A stretch of 64,000 nt of DNA, taken from contig NZ_JADWYU010000198.1 of NCBI RefSeq assembly GCF_016786325.1, positions 1 through 64,000 on the forward strand. The letters run 5' to 3'. The translations under genes were made by a program, and so were the position numbers. Source of the stretch: Frankia nepalensis. GTDB lineage: Bacteria > Actinomycetota > Actinomycetes > Frankiales > Frankiaceae. The notes under the pieces are model-generated. The model did no database searches. It was not told the DNA's origin and worked only from the letters and a program-made list of their open reading frames with translations. The first letter of the stretch is position 1, and every line of letters begins with the position of its first letter. This document shows positions 7,730-14,806 of the stretch, piece by piece.

Positions 7730-10063
7730 ATGCCTGCCATCGACCGCGCGCGGGTGGCCGCCGCGCTGCCCCGCTACCGGCTGGGCGAGCAGCTCGGCGC
7801 GGGCTCGTTCGGGCTGGTCGTCGCCGGCCACCACCTGGACCTCGACCGCGCGGTGGCGGTGAAGGTCCTGCCCATCGAGGCGCCGGCGGCGGGGGGCGCG
7901 GCGCTCGCCGCCGACTTCCGGGCCGAGGCCCAGATCCTCAGCCGGCTCGACCATCCGCACATCGTCCGGATCTACGACTTCGTCAGCCAGGACGACCTGT
8001 GCCTCATCGTCATGGAGCTCCTCGCCGGCGGCACCCTCTCCCAGCACCGGCTGCCCACCGAGGCGGCCTGCGCCGTCGGTCTCGCCATGGCCGACGCGCT
8101 CGCCCACGCGCACGACCACGGCGCGCTGCACCGCGACGTCAAGCCCGACAACATCCTGTTCACCGCCACCGGCCAGCCCAAGCTCACCGACTTCGGCATC
8201 GGGAAGATCTTCGAGGAGTCCTCCGGCACGACCAGCCACCTGGCCGGCACGCCCCGGTACATGGCCCCCGAACAGATCGAGGGCCGCGTCAGCCGGGCCG
8301 CCGACCAGTACGCGCTCGGCGTCGTCCTCTACGAGCTGCTCGCCGGCCGGCCGCCGTTCGACCCGGCCCTTCCGGTGCCCGAGCTGCTCCGCCACCACCG
8401 CGAGGTCATGCCGCCCACGCCCACCGGGGTGCCCGCGCCCATCGCCGACGCCGTGATGACCGCGCTCGCGAAGGCGCCGGCGGACCGGCACCCGGACGCC
8501 GCCGCGTTCGGGCACGCGCTCGCCGCCGCGGCCGCGGCGGCGTACGGGCCGGACTGGCTCTCGATGACGGGCCTGATCGTGCGGCCACAGCGACCCAGGA
8601 CCGACGATCCGGCCGCGGCGCCCACCTCGGGGAGGCATGTCTTCAGGCCGGCCACCGCGCGTCCTGAACCGGCGCCGTGGACCTCCCAGCCGAGAACCGA
8701 CGCGGTCACGGACCGGTACCTCCCGCCCGACGACCCGACCCGGGCCGGGCCCCGGACACCGGCCGAGATCGCCGCCGCCGATCCGGCGACCGAACGCCCC
8801 GCCGACACGGGCGCCGCCACGGGCGACACCCGTAGGCCCGCCGTGGCGGACCGGCCGGGCGACGACACCCACCCGTTCGCCGACGCCCAGGTCGCTCGCC
8901 GGTGGTTCGCCCCGGACCGGCCCCTGGGCCGCGCCGTCCTCGCCGCCGCCGCGGCTCTGGTCGCGCTGGCCCTGGCCGTCACGGGCGTCGTGCTGGCCAC
9001 GCGCGACAGCGCAGACGGCGAGCCCATCGCCACCGGCGGCCCGGGCCCCGCGGGCCCGAGCCAGTCCGCTCGCCTCGGCCAGGTCGTCCTTCCCACGTAC
9101 TTCACGGCGTGGGCGCTCGGGCCCCGCGGGGAGCTCTACATCGCCAACAGCTCGAGTCCTATGGTCCTGGTCCGAGCCCCGGACGGAACGGGGACCGTCC
9201 TGGCCGGCACCGGCATCGAGGGAATCAGCGGAGACGGTGGCCCGGCGAAGGAGGCCAGGCTGTCCCGTCCGGCGGCCGTGGGCGTGGACAGCACCGGAAA
9301 CGTCTACATCCTGGACACGGGCAACAACCGGATCCGCCGCGTCGACCCCGCCGGGACCATCACGCGCTTCGCGGGCGGCGGCTCCGGCCAGCCGGACCAG
9401 GCCGGCCCGGTCCCGGCGACGTCGGTCCGGCTTGACTCCCTGTCCGACGACATCGCCGTGGACCGGAACGGCGACGTCTACTTCGCGGACCCGTCAACGG
9501 TCTACCGCGTGGACAGCGCGGGCCTGCTCACCCGGGTCGCCCGGATCGGCGACGAACCCACATCCGCGCCCACACCCGGCTCCGAGGATCCCGACGCGGG
9601 CCTGCCGCCGCTCGTCTCCGGTCTTCTCGGGGCGCTCGCCGTGCGGAACGGCCGGCTGTACGCGGTGGACTCCAAGACCAACGTGGTCCGCATGCTCGAC
9701 CAGGGGACGGTCACCACCGTCGCCGGCGCCGGACGGGAGGGAATCTCCGGCGACGTCGGCCTGGCGACCGAGGCCGACCTCAATCTGTCCTCCTCCGGAG
9801 GGACGATCGCCCTCGACGACCAGGGCAACCTCTATATCGCCGAAAGCAGCGCCTACCGGGTGCGTCGAGTCTCTCCCGACGGGTTCATCACGACGGTCGC
9901 GGGCAACGGACGCTCCGGCCCGTCCAACGAGGGCCGCCTCGCCGCCGGGCAGTCGCTCTACGCCGCCGACAAGGTCGCGGTGGCCGCTGGCGGCGCGCTC
10001 TACATCGACGGTGGCATCGACATCCTCGTGGTCAGCCCCGAGGGCATCCTCACCAAGCTCTGA
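7730..10063 (+). CDS. Membrane Ser/Thr protein kinase with NHL-repeat sensor (copy 3)
   Basis: A 777-residue receptor kinase that begins at ATG nine bases after the preceding stop, so it is co-transcribed with copy 2. The catalytic set is complete: GAGSFG, VAVKV, HRDVKPDN (Asp136), DFGIGK and GTPRYMAPEQ. A Pro/Ala-rich juxtamembrane stretch of over 100 residues leads to a membrane helix near 402-425. The sensor is again NHL-like (YILDTGNNRIRRVDP, TTVAGAGREG) but more divergent than in copies 1 and 2, with a longer loop rich in Pro and Asp. The kinase domain closely resembles copy 2, which points to local duplication followed by sensor divergence. It converges on the TetR gene with only 16 bp between the stops. 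Confidence 0.93.
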   Translation: MPAIDRARVAAALPRYRLGEQLGAGSFGLVVAGHHLDLDRAVAVKVLPIEAPAAGGAALAADFRAEAQILSRLDHPHIVRIYDFVSQDDLCLIVMELLAGGTLSQHRLPTEAACAVGLAMADALAHAHDHGALHRDVKPDNILFTATGQPKLTDFGIGKIFEESSGTTSHLAGTPRYMAPEQIEGRVSRAADQYALGVVLYELLAGRPPFDPALPVPELLRHHREVMPPTPTGVPAPIADAVMTALAKAPADRHPDAAAFGHALAAAAAAAYGPDWLSMTGLIVRPQRPRTDDPAAAPTSGRHVFRPATARPEPAPWTSQPRTDAVTDRYLPPDDPTRAGPRTPAEIAAADPATERPADTGAATGDTRRPAVADRPGDDTHPFADAQVARRWFAPDRPLGRAVLAAAAALVALALAVTGVVLATRDSADGEPIATGGPGPAGPSQSARLGQVVLPTYFTAWALGPRGELYIANSSSPMVLVRAPDGTGTVLAGTGIEGISGDGGPAKEARLSRPAAVGVDSTGNVYILDTGNNRIRRVDPAGTITRFAGGGSGQPDQAGPVPATSVRLDSLSDDIAVDRNGDVYFADPSTVYRVDSAGLLTRVARIGDEPTSAPTPGSEDPDAGLPPLVSGLLGALAVRNGRLYAVDSKTNVVRMLDQGTVTTVAGAGREGISGDVGLATEADLNLSSSGGTIALDDQGNLYIAESSAYRVRRVSPDGFITTVAGNGRSGPSNEGRLAAGQSLYAADKVAVAAGGALYIDGGIDILVVSPEGILTKL

Positions 10064-10079
10064 TCCGTGCTCTGATCCG

Positions 10080-10733
10080 TCAGCCGCGCGGGGGCGCCTC
10101 AGGGTCGCGGCGAAACGCCCAGAGGGTCAGCGACGTGAGATGGTCGACGATCACCTCGGGCGGGGTGAGGTCGGCGATCAGATGCATGAGGACCGCGCCG
10201 CGCAGCGTGTTGAGGGTCAGGCCGACGTCGATCTCGTCGCGCGCCTCGCCCCGCGCCACCGCCGCGTCGACGAGCGCGCCGAGCGAGCGGCGCAGCGGCC
10301 CGAGCAGCCCGTCCTCCAGATTGGTCAGCTCGGCACTCGGGACGGCGTCGGCCATCAGCCCCAGGACGCCGGCCCGGACCTCCGGCCGGCAGGCGTAGTC
10401 GACCATGGCGCTCAGCAGGCGGCGCAGGTCGGCGGCCAGCGGCCCCTCGTAGGCGGTCGGCCAGTCCGCGGCGGCCGGCGCGGTGAACAGGGCCTCCGCG
10501 ACCAGGGCCGGCCGGTCCGGCCACCAGCGGTGAACGAGCTGACGGGTGACCCCGGCCCGTTCGGCGACGTCGGAGAACGTCAGCGCCGTGTACCCCCCGC
10601 GCGCGAGCAGGTCACGGGTGGCGGCGAGCACGGCGGCGTGCCGGCGGGTGTCGCGCGGCCGCCCCGGCCCCGCCTGCTCTCCTCGCGGGTGGGGGCGCCC
10701 GGCGGCCAGCGCGTCGCCCTCCGCCATGGTCAC
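10080..10733 (-). CDS. TetR-family transcriptional regulator
   Basis: A 217-residue regulator. The N-terminal helix-turn-helix is clear (about residues 33-75: AATRDLLARGGYTALTFSDV, then AERAGVTRQLVHRWWPDRPAL), followed by an all-helical ligand-binding domain ending in a WAFRRD tail. GTG 10733 is used because an AGG lies eight bases upstream; an in-frame ATG six bases later is an alternative. It is on the same strand as, and 79 bp downstream of, the sulfotransferase gene, so the two could be co-transcribed or the regulator could have its own promoter in that gap, which holds the small palindrome TCATATGA. The ligand and targets are unknown; nearest-neighbour control is an inference. Confidence 0.9.
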   Translation of the reverse strand: MTMAEGDALAAGRPHPRGEQAGPGRPRDTRRHAAVLAATRDLLARGGYTALTFSDVAERAGVTRQLVHRWWPDRPALVAEALFTAPAAADWPTAYEGPLAADLRRLLSAMVDYACRPEVRAGVLGLMADAVPSAELTNLEDGLLGPLRRSLGALVDAAVARGEARDEIDVGLTLNTLRGAVLMHLIADLTPPEVIVDHLTSLTLWAFRRDPEAPPRG

Positions 10734-10812
10734 GAGGCAAACCTAGTCAACAACTCCGGTCGTCATATGAGTGAACCTCGCCCGAGGGCGTCCAGCCGGG
10801 CGGCCGGCGCCG

Positions 10813-12000
10813 TCAGCGCACCTCCTCGGGGACCGCGAAGTGCTCGCTGTAGCGGGCGGTGCGGTCGCGGACGGCGGCCAGGTCGAGGCCGGTGTCGGCG
10901 AACGTGTAGTCGTGCCCGCCCCACTTCTCGCGGGCGTTGTCGCGCAGGAACGCGGCCATCCGGCCCTCGGCCTCGTCGGTGAGCTCCCAGCCGAACCGGT
11001 CGTAGATCGACCGGGCGGCGGCCAGCGGGTCGGCCATCAGGTCGCGGAACAGCACGTCGGCCACCTGGGCGGGCCTGACCGTGCCGTCGAGGCGGGCCTG
11101 CGCGGTGCGCTCGAGGCCGTCGAGGATCAGCTCGGCGAACTCCGGCCCCAGCTCGGCGAACCGGACGTCGTCGCTGTAGAGCCGGCGCAGGTGGGAGAGC
11201 ATGCTGGCGGTCGAGGCGATCACCCGTGCCGGGTCGCGGTGCGTCTGCACGAGCAGCGCGTCCGGGTACTCCGCGACGAGCTGCGGCAGCGTCCACACGT
11301 GCGCCGGCGACTTGACAAGCCAGCGGGTCCCGGGATGCTCGCTCTGCAGCAGCTCCAGGTAGCGGCGGTGCCAGACGTAGGCGGCGGCGTGGTGACCGTC
11401 GCGTACCGCGTCGTGCAGCACCCAGTCCAGGTAGCCCGGGACGCGATACTGCGTCGGGAAGATCACGCTGACGAACGAGCCGCCGGTGATGCGGGAGCAC
11501 TCCTGGGCGAGCCGGGCGCCGAGTTGGTGCACGGCGCGGAACTCGGGGATGAAGGTGTCGACGAGCTCGAAGGTCGCGTCGACCTCGGCGATGCGCGGGT
11601 CCGTCAGGTAGGTCTCGGTCCGGGGCGGCGGCAGCGGGAGGTCGACCTCCCAGGTCAGCGGCGCCCGGTGGGCGGCGTCCTGCGCGAGGACGTCGTGCAG
11701 CATGGTCGTGCCGGTCCTGGCCTGCCCGATGATGACGACCGGCGGGGTGACGTCCCGGTCGCGGATCTCGGGATGCGCCCGGTGGTGCTCGACGATCCGT
11801 AATCGCGTCGCCAGGTAGTTCGCCAGCTCGCCGGCCACGATGCCCCGGCCGAGCTCGGACAGCCGGGCCTCGTCGTTCAGGCTGGCGAGCAGCCGCGCGA
11901 ACGCCTCGCGCCAGCCGTCGCCGCCGAAGAGCCCGTCGTCCCCGAAGTCCGCCAGCCCGGTGGCCTCACGCGCCCCCGCGAGCAGATCGTCGACCTTCAC
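10813..12000 (-). CDS. Sulfotransferase family protein (PAPS-dependent)
   Basis: About 395 residues. Sulfotransferases move sulfate from PAPS to hydroxyl or amino groups of small molecules or glycans in the cytoplasm. The 5'-phosphosulfate-binding loop is present as VVIIGQARTGTTMLHDVL, and the 3'-phosphate region as LLVQTHRDPARVIAS. GTG 12000 is preferred because GGGAGG sits six bases upstream. The longer frame to 12084 would begin at TTG inside what looks like the promoter (TTGACA), which argues against it. The gene is divergent from the erm leader region, so two promoters share about 180 bp. The acceptor cannot be predicted; the protein resembles the broad actinobacterial family often annotated simply as sulfotransferase. 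Confidence 0.87.
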   Translation of the reverse strand: MKVDDLLAGAREATGLADFGDDGLFGGDGWREAFARLLASLNDEARLSELGRGIVAGELANYLATRLRIVEHHRAHPEIRDRDVTPPVVIIGQARTGTTMLHDVLAQDAAHRAPLTWEVDLPLPPPRTETYLTDPRIAEVDATFELVDTFIPEFRAVHQLGARLAQECSRITGGSFVSVIFPTQYRVPGYLDWVLHDAVRDGHHAAAYVWHRRYLELLQSEHPGTRWLVKSPAHVWTLPQLVAEYPDALLVQTHRDPARVIASTASMLSHLRRLYSDDVRFAELGPEFAELILDGLERTAQARLDGTVRPAQVADVLFRDLMADPLAAARSIYDRFGWELTDEAEGRMAAFLRDNAREKWGGHDYTFADTGLDLAAVRDRTARYSEHFAVPEEVR

Positions 12001-12054
12001 GCCCGACCTCCCGGTCTCCGCCGCGAGACGCCGATGTGACGCGCGGCACACCGG

Positions 12055-12084
12055 ATTAACATCCACACTGTCGCGTAATGTCAA
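12055..12084 (-). promoter_or_regulatory. Candidate sigma-70-type promoter of the sulfotransferase gene
   Basis: Read on the minus strand, a perfect TTGACA (12084-12079) is followed after 18 bases by GTTAAT, four of six matches to TATAAT. A start of transcription near 12048 would give a leader of about 48 bases before the GTG at 12000. The spacer contains an imperfect inverted repeat (ACACTGTCGCGTAATGT) that could be an operator, but the arms match poorly. Confidence 0.5.
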
Positions 12085-12177
12085 GAGCCTTGATCACGAG
12101 CGTGCGCGGCGTTCGTCCTGGGGCCGGCGGCGCCGTGGCGGGCCAGCGCCGTCTCCTGGGGCCGCTGGACCGGGCGG

Positions 12178-12214
12178 AAAATCAGGCGACCAGGTGGGGA
12201 CGGCAGGCTAGAGT
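12178..12214 (+). promoter_or_regulatory. Candidate erm promoter with WhiB7-like AT-rich upstream element
   Basis: TAGAGT (12209-12214) is a good -10 hexamer. The -35 position seventeen bases upstream (GCGACC, 12186-12191) is poor, but AAAATC (12178-12183) lies about three bases further upstream and stands out in very GC-rich DNA. WhiB7-activated promoters of actinobacterial drug-resistance genes are known for a short AT-rich element 3-5 bp upstream of a weak -35. Transcription would begin near 12221, right at the ATG of the leader peptide. This is a pattern match only. Confidence 0.42.
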
Positions 12215-12221
12215 GCGGCCC

Positions 12222-12284
12222 ATGGGAACGCTGGTGATGTGCGGCCGCGGGCCGCTGTTCTACGTGCGGGACCGCCGCGCCTGA
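12222..12284 (+). CDS. Leader peptide of the erm gene, 20 residues
   Basis: A short ORF from ATG 12222 to TGA 12284, starting MGTLVMCGRG and ending FYVRDRRA. It sits 119 bases upstream of the Erm-type methyltransferase in the same direction. Many erm genes are controlled by ribosome stalling on a leader peptide when a macrolide is bound. The C-terminal RDR fits the known +X+ (Arg/Lys-X-Arg/Lys) macrolide arrest motif. If the promoter at 12178-12214 is right, the transcript begins at or one base before the ATG, so the peptide would be translated leaderless, which actinobacteria do well. The stop codon lies in the loop of a strong hairpin. No Shine-Dalgarno sequence precedes it. Translation is predicted, not proven. 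Confidence 0.55.
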   Translation: MGTLVMCGRGPLFYVRDRRA

Positions 12285-12397
12285 GGGCGCGCTCTCGCTG
12301 ACCTACCGATCGCGCCCGCTCCTCCGGATGCTGTTCGCACCCGGACGCGGCTCCCATCACCGCCCTTCCGGGTGCTCCTCTCCTTGGCGACTGGAGC
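12276..12397 (+). promoter_or_regulatory. Attenuator-like leader folds of erm
   Basis: Three hairpin options lie between the leader peptide and erm. (a) 12276-12281 pairs with 12286-12291 (CGCGCC/GGCGCG) around a UGAG loop holding the leader stop codon. (b) GCACCCGG 12337-12344 pairs with CCGGGTGC 12368-12375. (c) GCTCC 12374-12378 pairs with GGAGC 12393-12397, which contains the erm Shine-Dalgarno GGAG. Folds (b) and (c) overlap at 12374-12375 and so compete: one exposes and the other hides the ribosome site, as in translational attenuation. Confidence 0.5.
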
Positions 12398-12403
12398 GCT
12401 CCC

Positions 12404-13237
12404 GTGCGATCTCGTTCCCTTCACGGTGGCCGGCATGAGCTTGGCCAGAACTTCCTGCGTGACCGCCGGACGATCGACCGGATCGTCGGTCTCGTCCGCG
12501 CGACCGACGGGCCGATCCTGGAGATCGGCGCCGGCGACGGCGCGCTCACCCGAGGGCTCGCGGCCCTCGGGCGGGACGTGCTCGCCGTCGACCTCGACGA
12601 GCGCCGGGTAGACGGCCTGCGCCGGCGCCTGCCGTCGGTGACCGTCCGCCAGGCCGACGCGCTGCGCGTGCGGCTCGACCGCCCGGTGATCGTCGGCAAC
12701 ATCCCGTTCCACCTCACCACCCCGATCCTGCGCCGCTCGCTCGCCGCGGACGGATGGCGCGAGGCGATCTTCCTGACCCAGTGGGAGGTGGCCCGCAAGC
12801 GGGCGGGTGTCGGCGGGCGCACGATGATGACGGCGCAGACGGCGCCGTGGTTCGACTTCGCGCTGCACGGACGGGTGGCCGCGGGCGCGTTCATCCCGAG
12901 GCCCAGCGTCGACGCCGGCATCCTCGCGATCAGCCGTCGAGCCACACCGCTGGTCGCCCCCGCCGACCGGCGGGCCTACGAACGGTTCGTCCACGCGGTG
13001 TTCACCGGCCCCGGCCGCGGGATCGGACAGATCCTCGCCCTGGCCACGCCCGGCCCGAGACCATCGCGCCGAGCCGCGCTGGCTGCCGCGGCGCTGGATC
13101 CCACCGCCCTGCCCCGTGACCTCACTCCTGGGCAGTGGGCGACGCTCTGGCACCTGCTCGGCCGTCCCGTGAACGACCAGGCGACGTCCCCGCCGGGCGG
13201 GCGGCCGGCGTCCCAGCCGCGCGGGAACCGGCGGTGA
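12404..13237 (+). CDS. erm: Erm-family 23S rRNA (adenine-N6)-methyltransferase
   Basis: A 277-residue enzyme predicted to methylate A2058 of 23S rRNA with S-adenosylmethionine, giving resistance to macrolides, lincosamides and streptogramin B. The N-terminal RHELGQNFLRD is the hallmark of Erm rather than KsgA. It is followed by the SAM-binding motif ILEIGAGDGALTRGL, an acidic ribose-binding VDLDE and the catalytic NIPFHLTTP. GTG 12404 has GGAG seven bases upstream. The C-terminal domain is of usual length, with a Pro/Gly/Arg-rich tail. The neighbours are not antibiotic biosynthesis genes, so this looks like a stand-alone intrinsic resistance gene under leader control. Mono- versus dimethylation cannot be told from sequence. 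Confidence 0.9.
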   Translation: MRSRSLHGGRHELGQNFLRDRRTIDRIVGLVRATDGPILEIGAGDGALTRGLAALGRDVLAVDLDERRVDGLRRRLPSVTVRQADALRVRLDRPVIVGNIPFHLTTPILRRSLAADGWREAIFLTQWEVARKRAGVGGRTMMTAQTAPWFDFALHGRVAAGAFIPRPSVDAGILAISRRATPLVAPADRRAYERFVHAVFTGPGRGIGQILALATPGPRPSRRAALAAAALDPTALPRDLTPGQWATLWHLLGRPVNDQATSPPGGRPASQPRGNRR

Positions 13238-13272
13238 CCTGCCTGTCTCCGCGCCGGGCCCTCGCCGCGGGC

Positions 13273-14619
13273 CTACTCGCCAGCGCCCGGCCCGCCGCCC
13301 GTTCGGCCGTACCGGTCGGCGATCCGCGCGGCTGTCGCCAGCGCCGTCCGCCCAGCCTCGACGTCGCCGCTGTCGACGAGCACCTGTCCGTCGGTCCGGA
13401 CGCAGTCGACCACCAGGGCCGCCACCTCCGGGTGGACGGACGCGAACGGCATCAGCCGCTCGGCCACCGCCACCATCCACCGCCCGAGGTCCACCGCGAA
13501 CACCAGGTCGCCGTCCGCGCGGGCCTGCCGGCAGCAGGCCAGCAAGGCCGTCGCCCAGTGCGGGCCGTAGTCCCCGAACTGGTAGCGCATCCCGAGCGTC
13601 TGGGCCTCGGAGGCGACGAGGAACAGGTGGTGCGCGTCGACGACCAGCCGCGCCGCCGCGGCGGGCTGGCCGGCGAACCGGCGCGCGAGCCCGGTGAGCT
13701 CGACGGCGTGCGCGGCCGCGACCGCCGCGGTCTCTGGCCTGTCCGCCCGGTCGCCGGGAAGCAGGACGGGATCTGCTTCGTCCCTCGGCCGCCGGACGAA
13801 CCGTCTCGCGGCGGTGACGTCCGCCCCCTCGCGCTCGGCGGCGTCGAGCGCCGCGGTGAGCGTGAGCGTCAGGTCGGGCGGGCTGTCCGAGGCCAATCGG
13901 TCGCCGAGCAGCGTCGGCATCCTCGCGGGCAGGGGGCCGCCGGCGATCTCGACCAGCACCTGCTCGACCGCGGCTGCGCCCTCGTGCTCGCCCTGGGCGG
14001 CGAGGACGCAGCGCATGACGTCCGACGCCCACAGGAAATAGGCGAACGTGCCGTCCGTGGGGACGGACAGCCGGGGTCCGCGCCTCGTCAGGGCCAGGTT
14101 CACCGCGCGCTTCGCGCAGGCGAGCGCGAGCCCCGGGTCGCCGCATGCCGCCTGGACCTGCGCGGCGACGCCGAGCGTCCGCACGGCCTCGGCGGGCACC
14201 ATCGGGTGGGACCGGTACTGCCGGAACGCCGCGCGCAGGTCCTCGAGGGCGGACAGCCGCGCGCCGCGGTGGGCGTGCCCCAGCGCGCGGCGGGCACGAA
14301 CGTCGGCGACCCAGTCGTCGCGGGCGGGAAAGGACGCGGCCGGCAGGCTCTCGTATGCCTTCTCGGCTTCGCCCAGCACGGCGACGGCCTCGGCGCGCCG
14401 CCCAGCGCCCGCCAGCTTCGCCCCGAGGGTGTAGGCGGTGGCGCCGAACATCCGGGCATGCTCGTGCACGTCCGGCTCTCGTTCCCGCAACTGGCGGACG
14501 AGGTCCAGCGCGCGCAGGCTCAGCCGCGACGCCTCGTCGAACCTGCCCGCCGCCTCGTGGCCGTCGGCCTTTCGCACGAGGGCCTGGGCCTGTGCCATGA
14601 GGTTCCTCGTGGATTCCAC
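13273..14619 (-). CDS. Uncharacterised TPR-like helical protein
   Basis: A 448-residue, almost wholly helical protein rich in Ala and Arg. Tetratricopeptide-like helix pairs are visible in the N-terminal third (GHEAAGRFDEASRLSLRAL, then ...AVAVLGEAEKAYESL) and again at the C-terminus (LVDSGDVEAGRTALATAARI). There is no DNA-binding, ATPase or membrane segment, so a cytoplasmic scaffold is likely. GTG 14619 has GGGAGG seven bases upstream. The gene converges on erm with 35 bp between the stops and is about 190 bp from the next gene. I do not recognise a named family; similar solitary TPR proteins often occur beside regulators in actinomycetes. Confidence 0.75.
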   Translation of the reverse strand: MESTRNLMAQAQALVRKADGHEAAGRFDEASRLSLRALDLVRQLREREPDVHEHARMFGATAYTLGAKLAGAGRRAEAVAVLGEAEKAYESLPAASFPARDDWVADVRARRALGHAHRGARLSALEDLRAAFRQYRSHPMVPAEAVRTLGVAAQVQAACGDPGLALACAKRAVNLALTRRGPRLSVPTDGTFAYFLWASDVMRCVLAAQGEHEGAAAVEQVLVEIAGGPLPARMPTLLGDRLASDSPPDLTLTLTAALDAAEREGADVTAARRFVRRPRDEADPVLLPGDRADRPETAAVAAAHAVELTGLARRFAGQPAAAARLVVDAHHLFLVASEAQTLGMRYQFGDYGPHWATALLACCRQARADGDLVFAVDLGRWMVAVAERLMPFASVHPEVAALVVDCVRTDGQVLVDSGDVEAGRTALATAARIADRYGRTGGGPGAGE

Positions 14620-14806
14620 TCCGCGGCCTCCCAGGCAGCGCGTTTCGACGACAACATAGTCGGACGAATCGCTTCATGCCGCGCCTGCCGGAAAAGGGAT
14701 CGCGCTGTCGAACGCGCGACTCCGCCGCCCCCTTGACGTACTCCCGCGGCCTTCCCGCGGCGCCCGGCACCGAGCGCCGCTGGTCACGGCGACGCGCGCC
14801 GGCTGG

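Noticed and set aside
5738-8872. A 1044-codon minus-strand frame across kinases 2 and 3.
   Set aside because: It is a mirror of highly biased codons; the translation is Gly/Arg/Val-rich, and the plus strand encodes intact kinase motifs.
12064-12083. TetR operator in the sulfotransferase promoter.
   Set aside because: The inverted-repeat arms match at only a few positions around a GC centre, so it is kept only as a remark.
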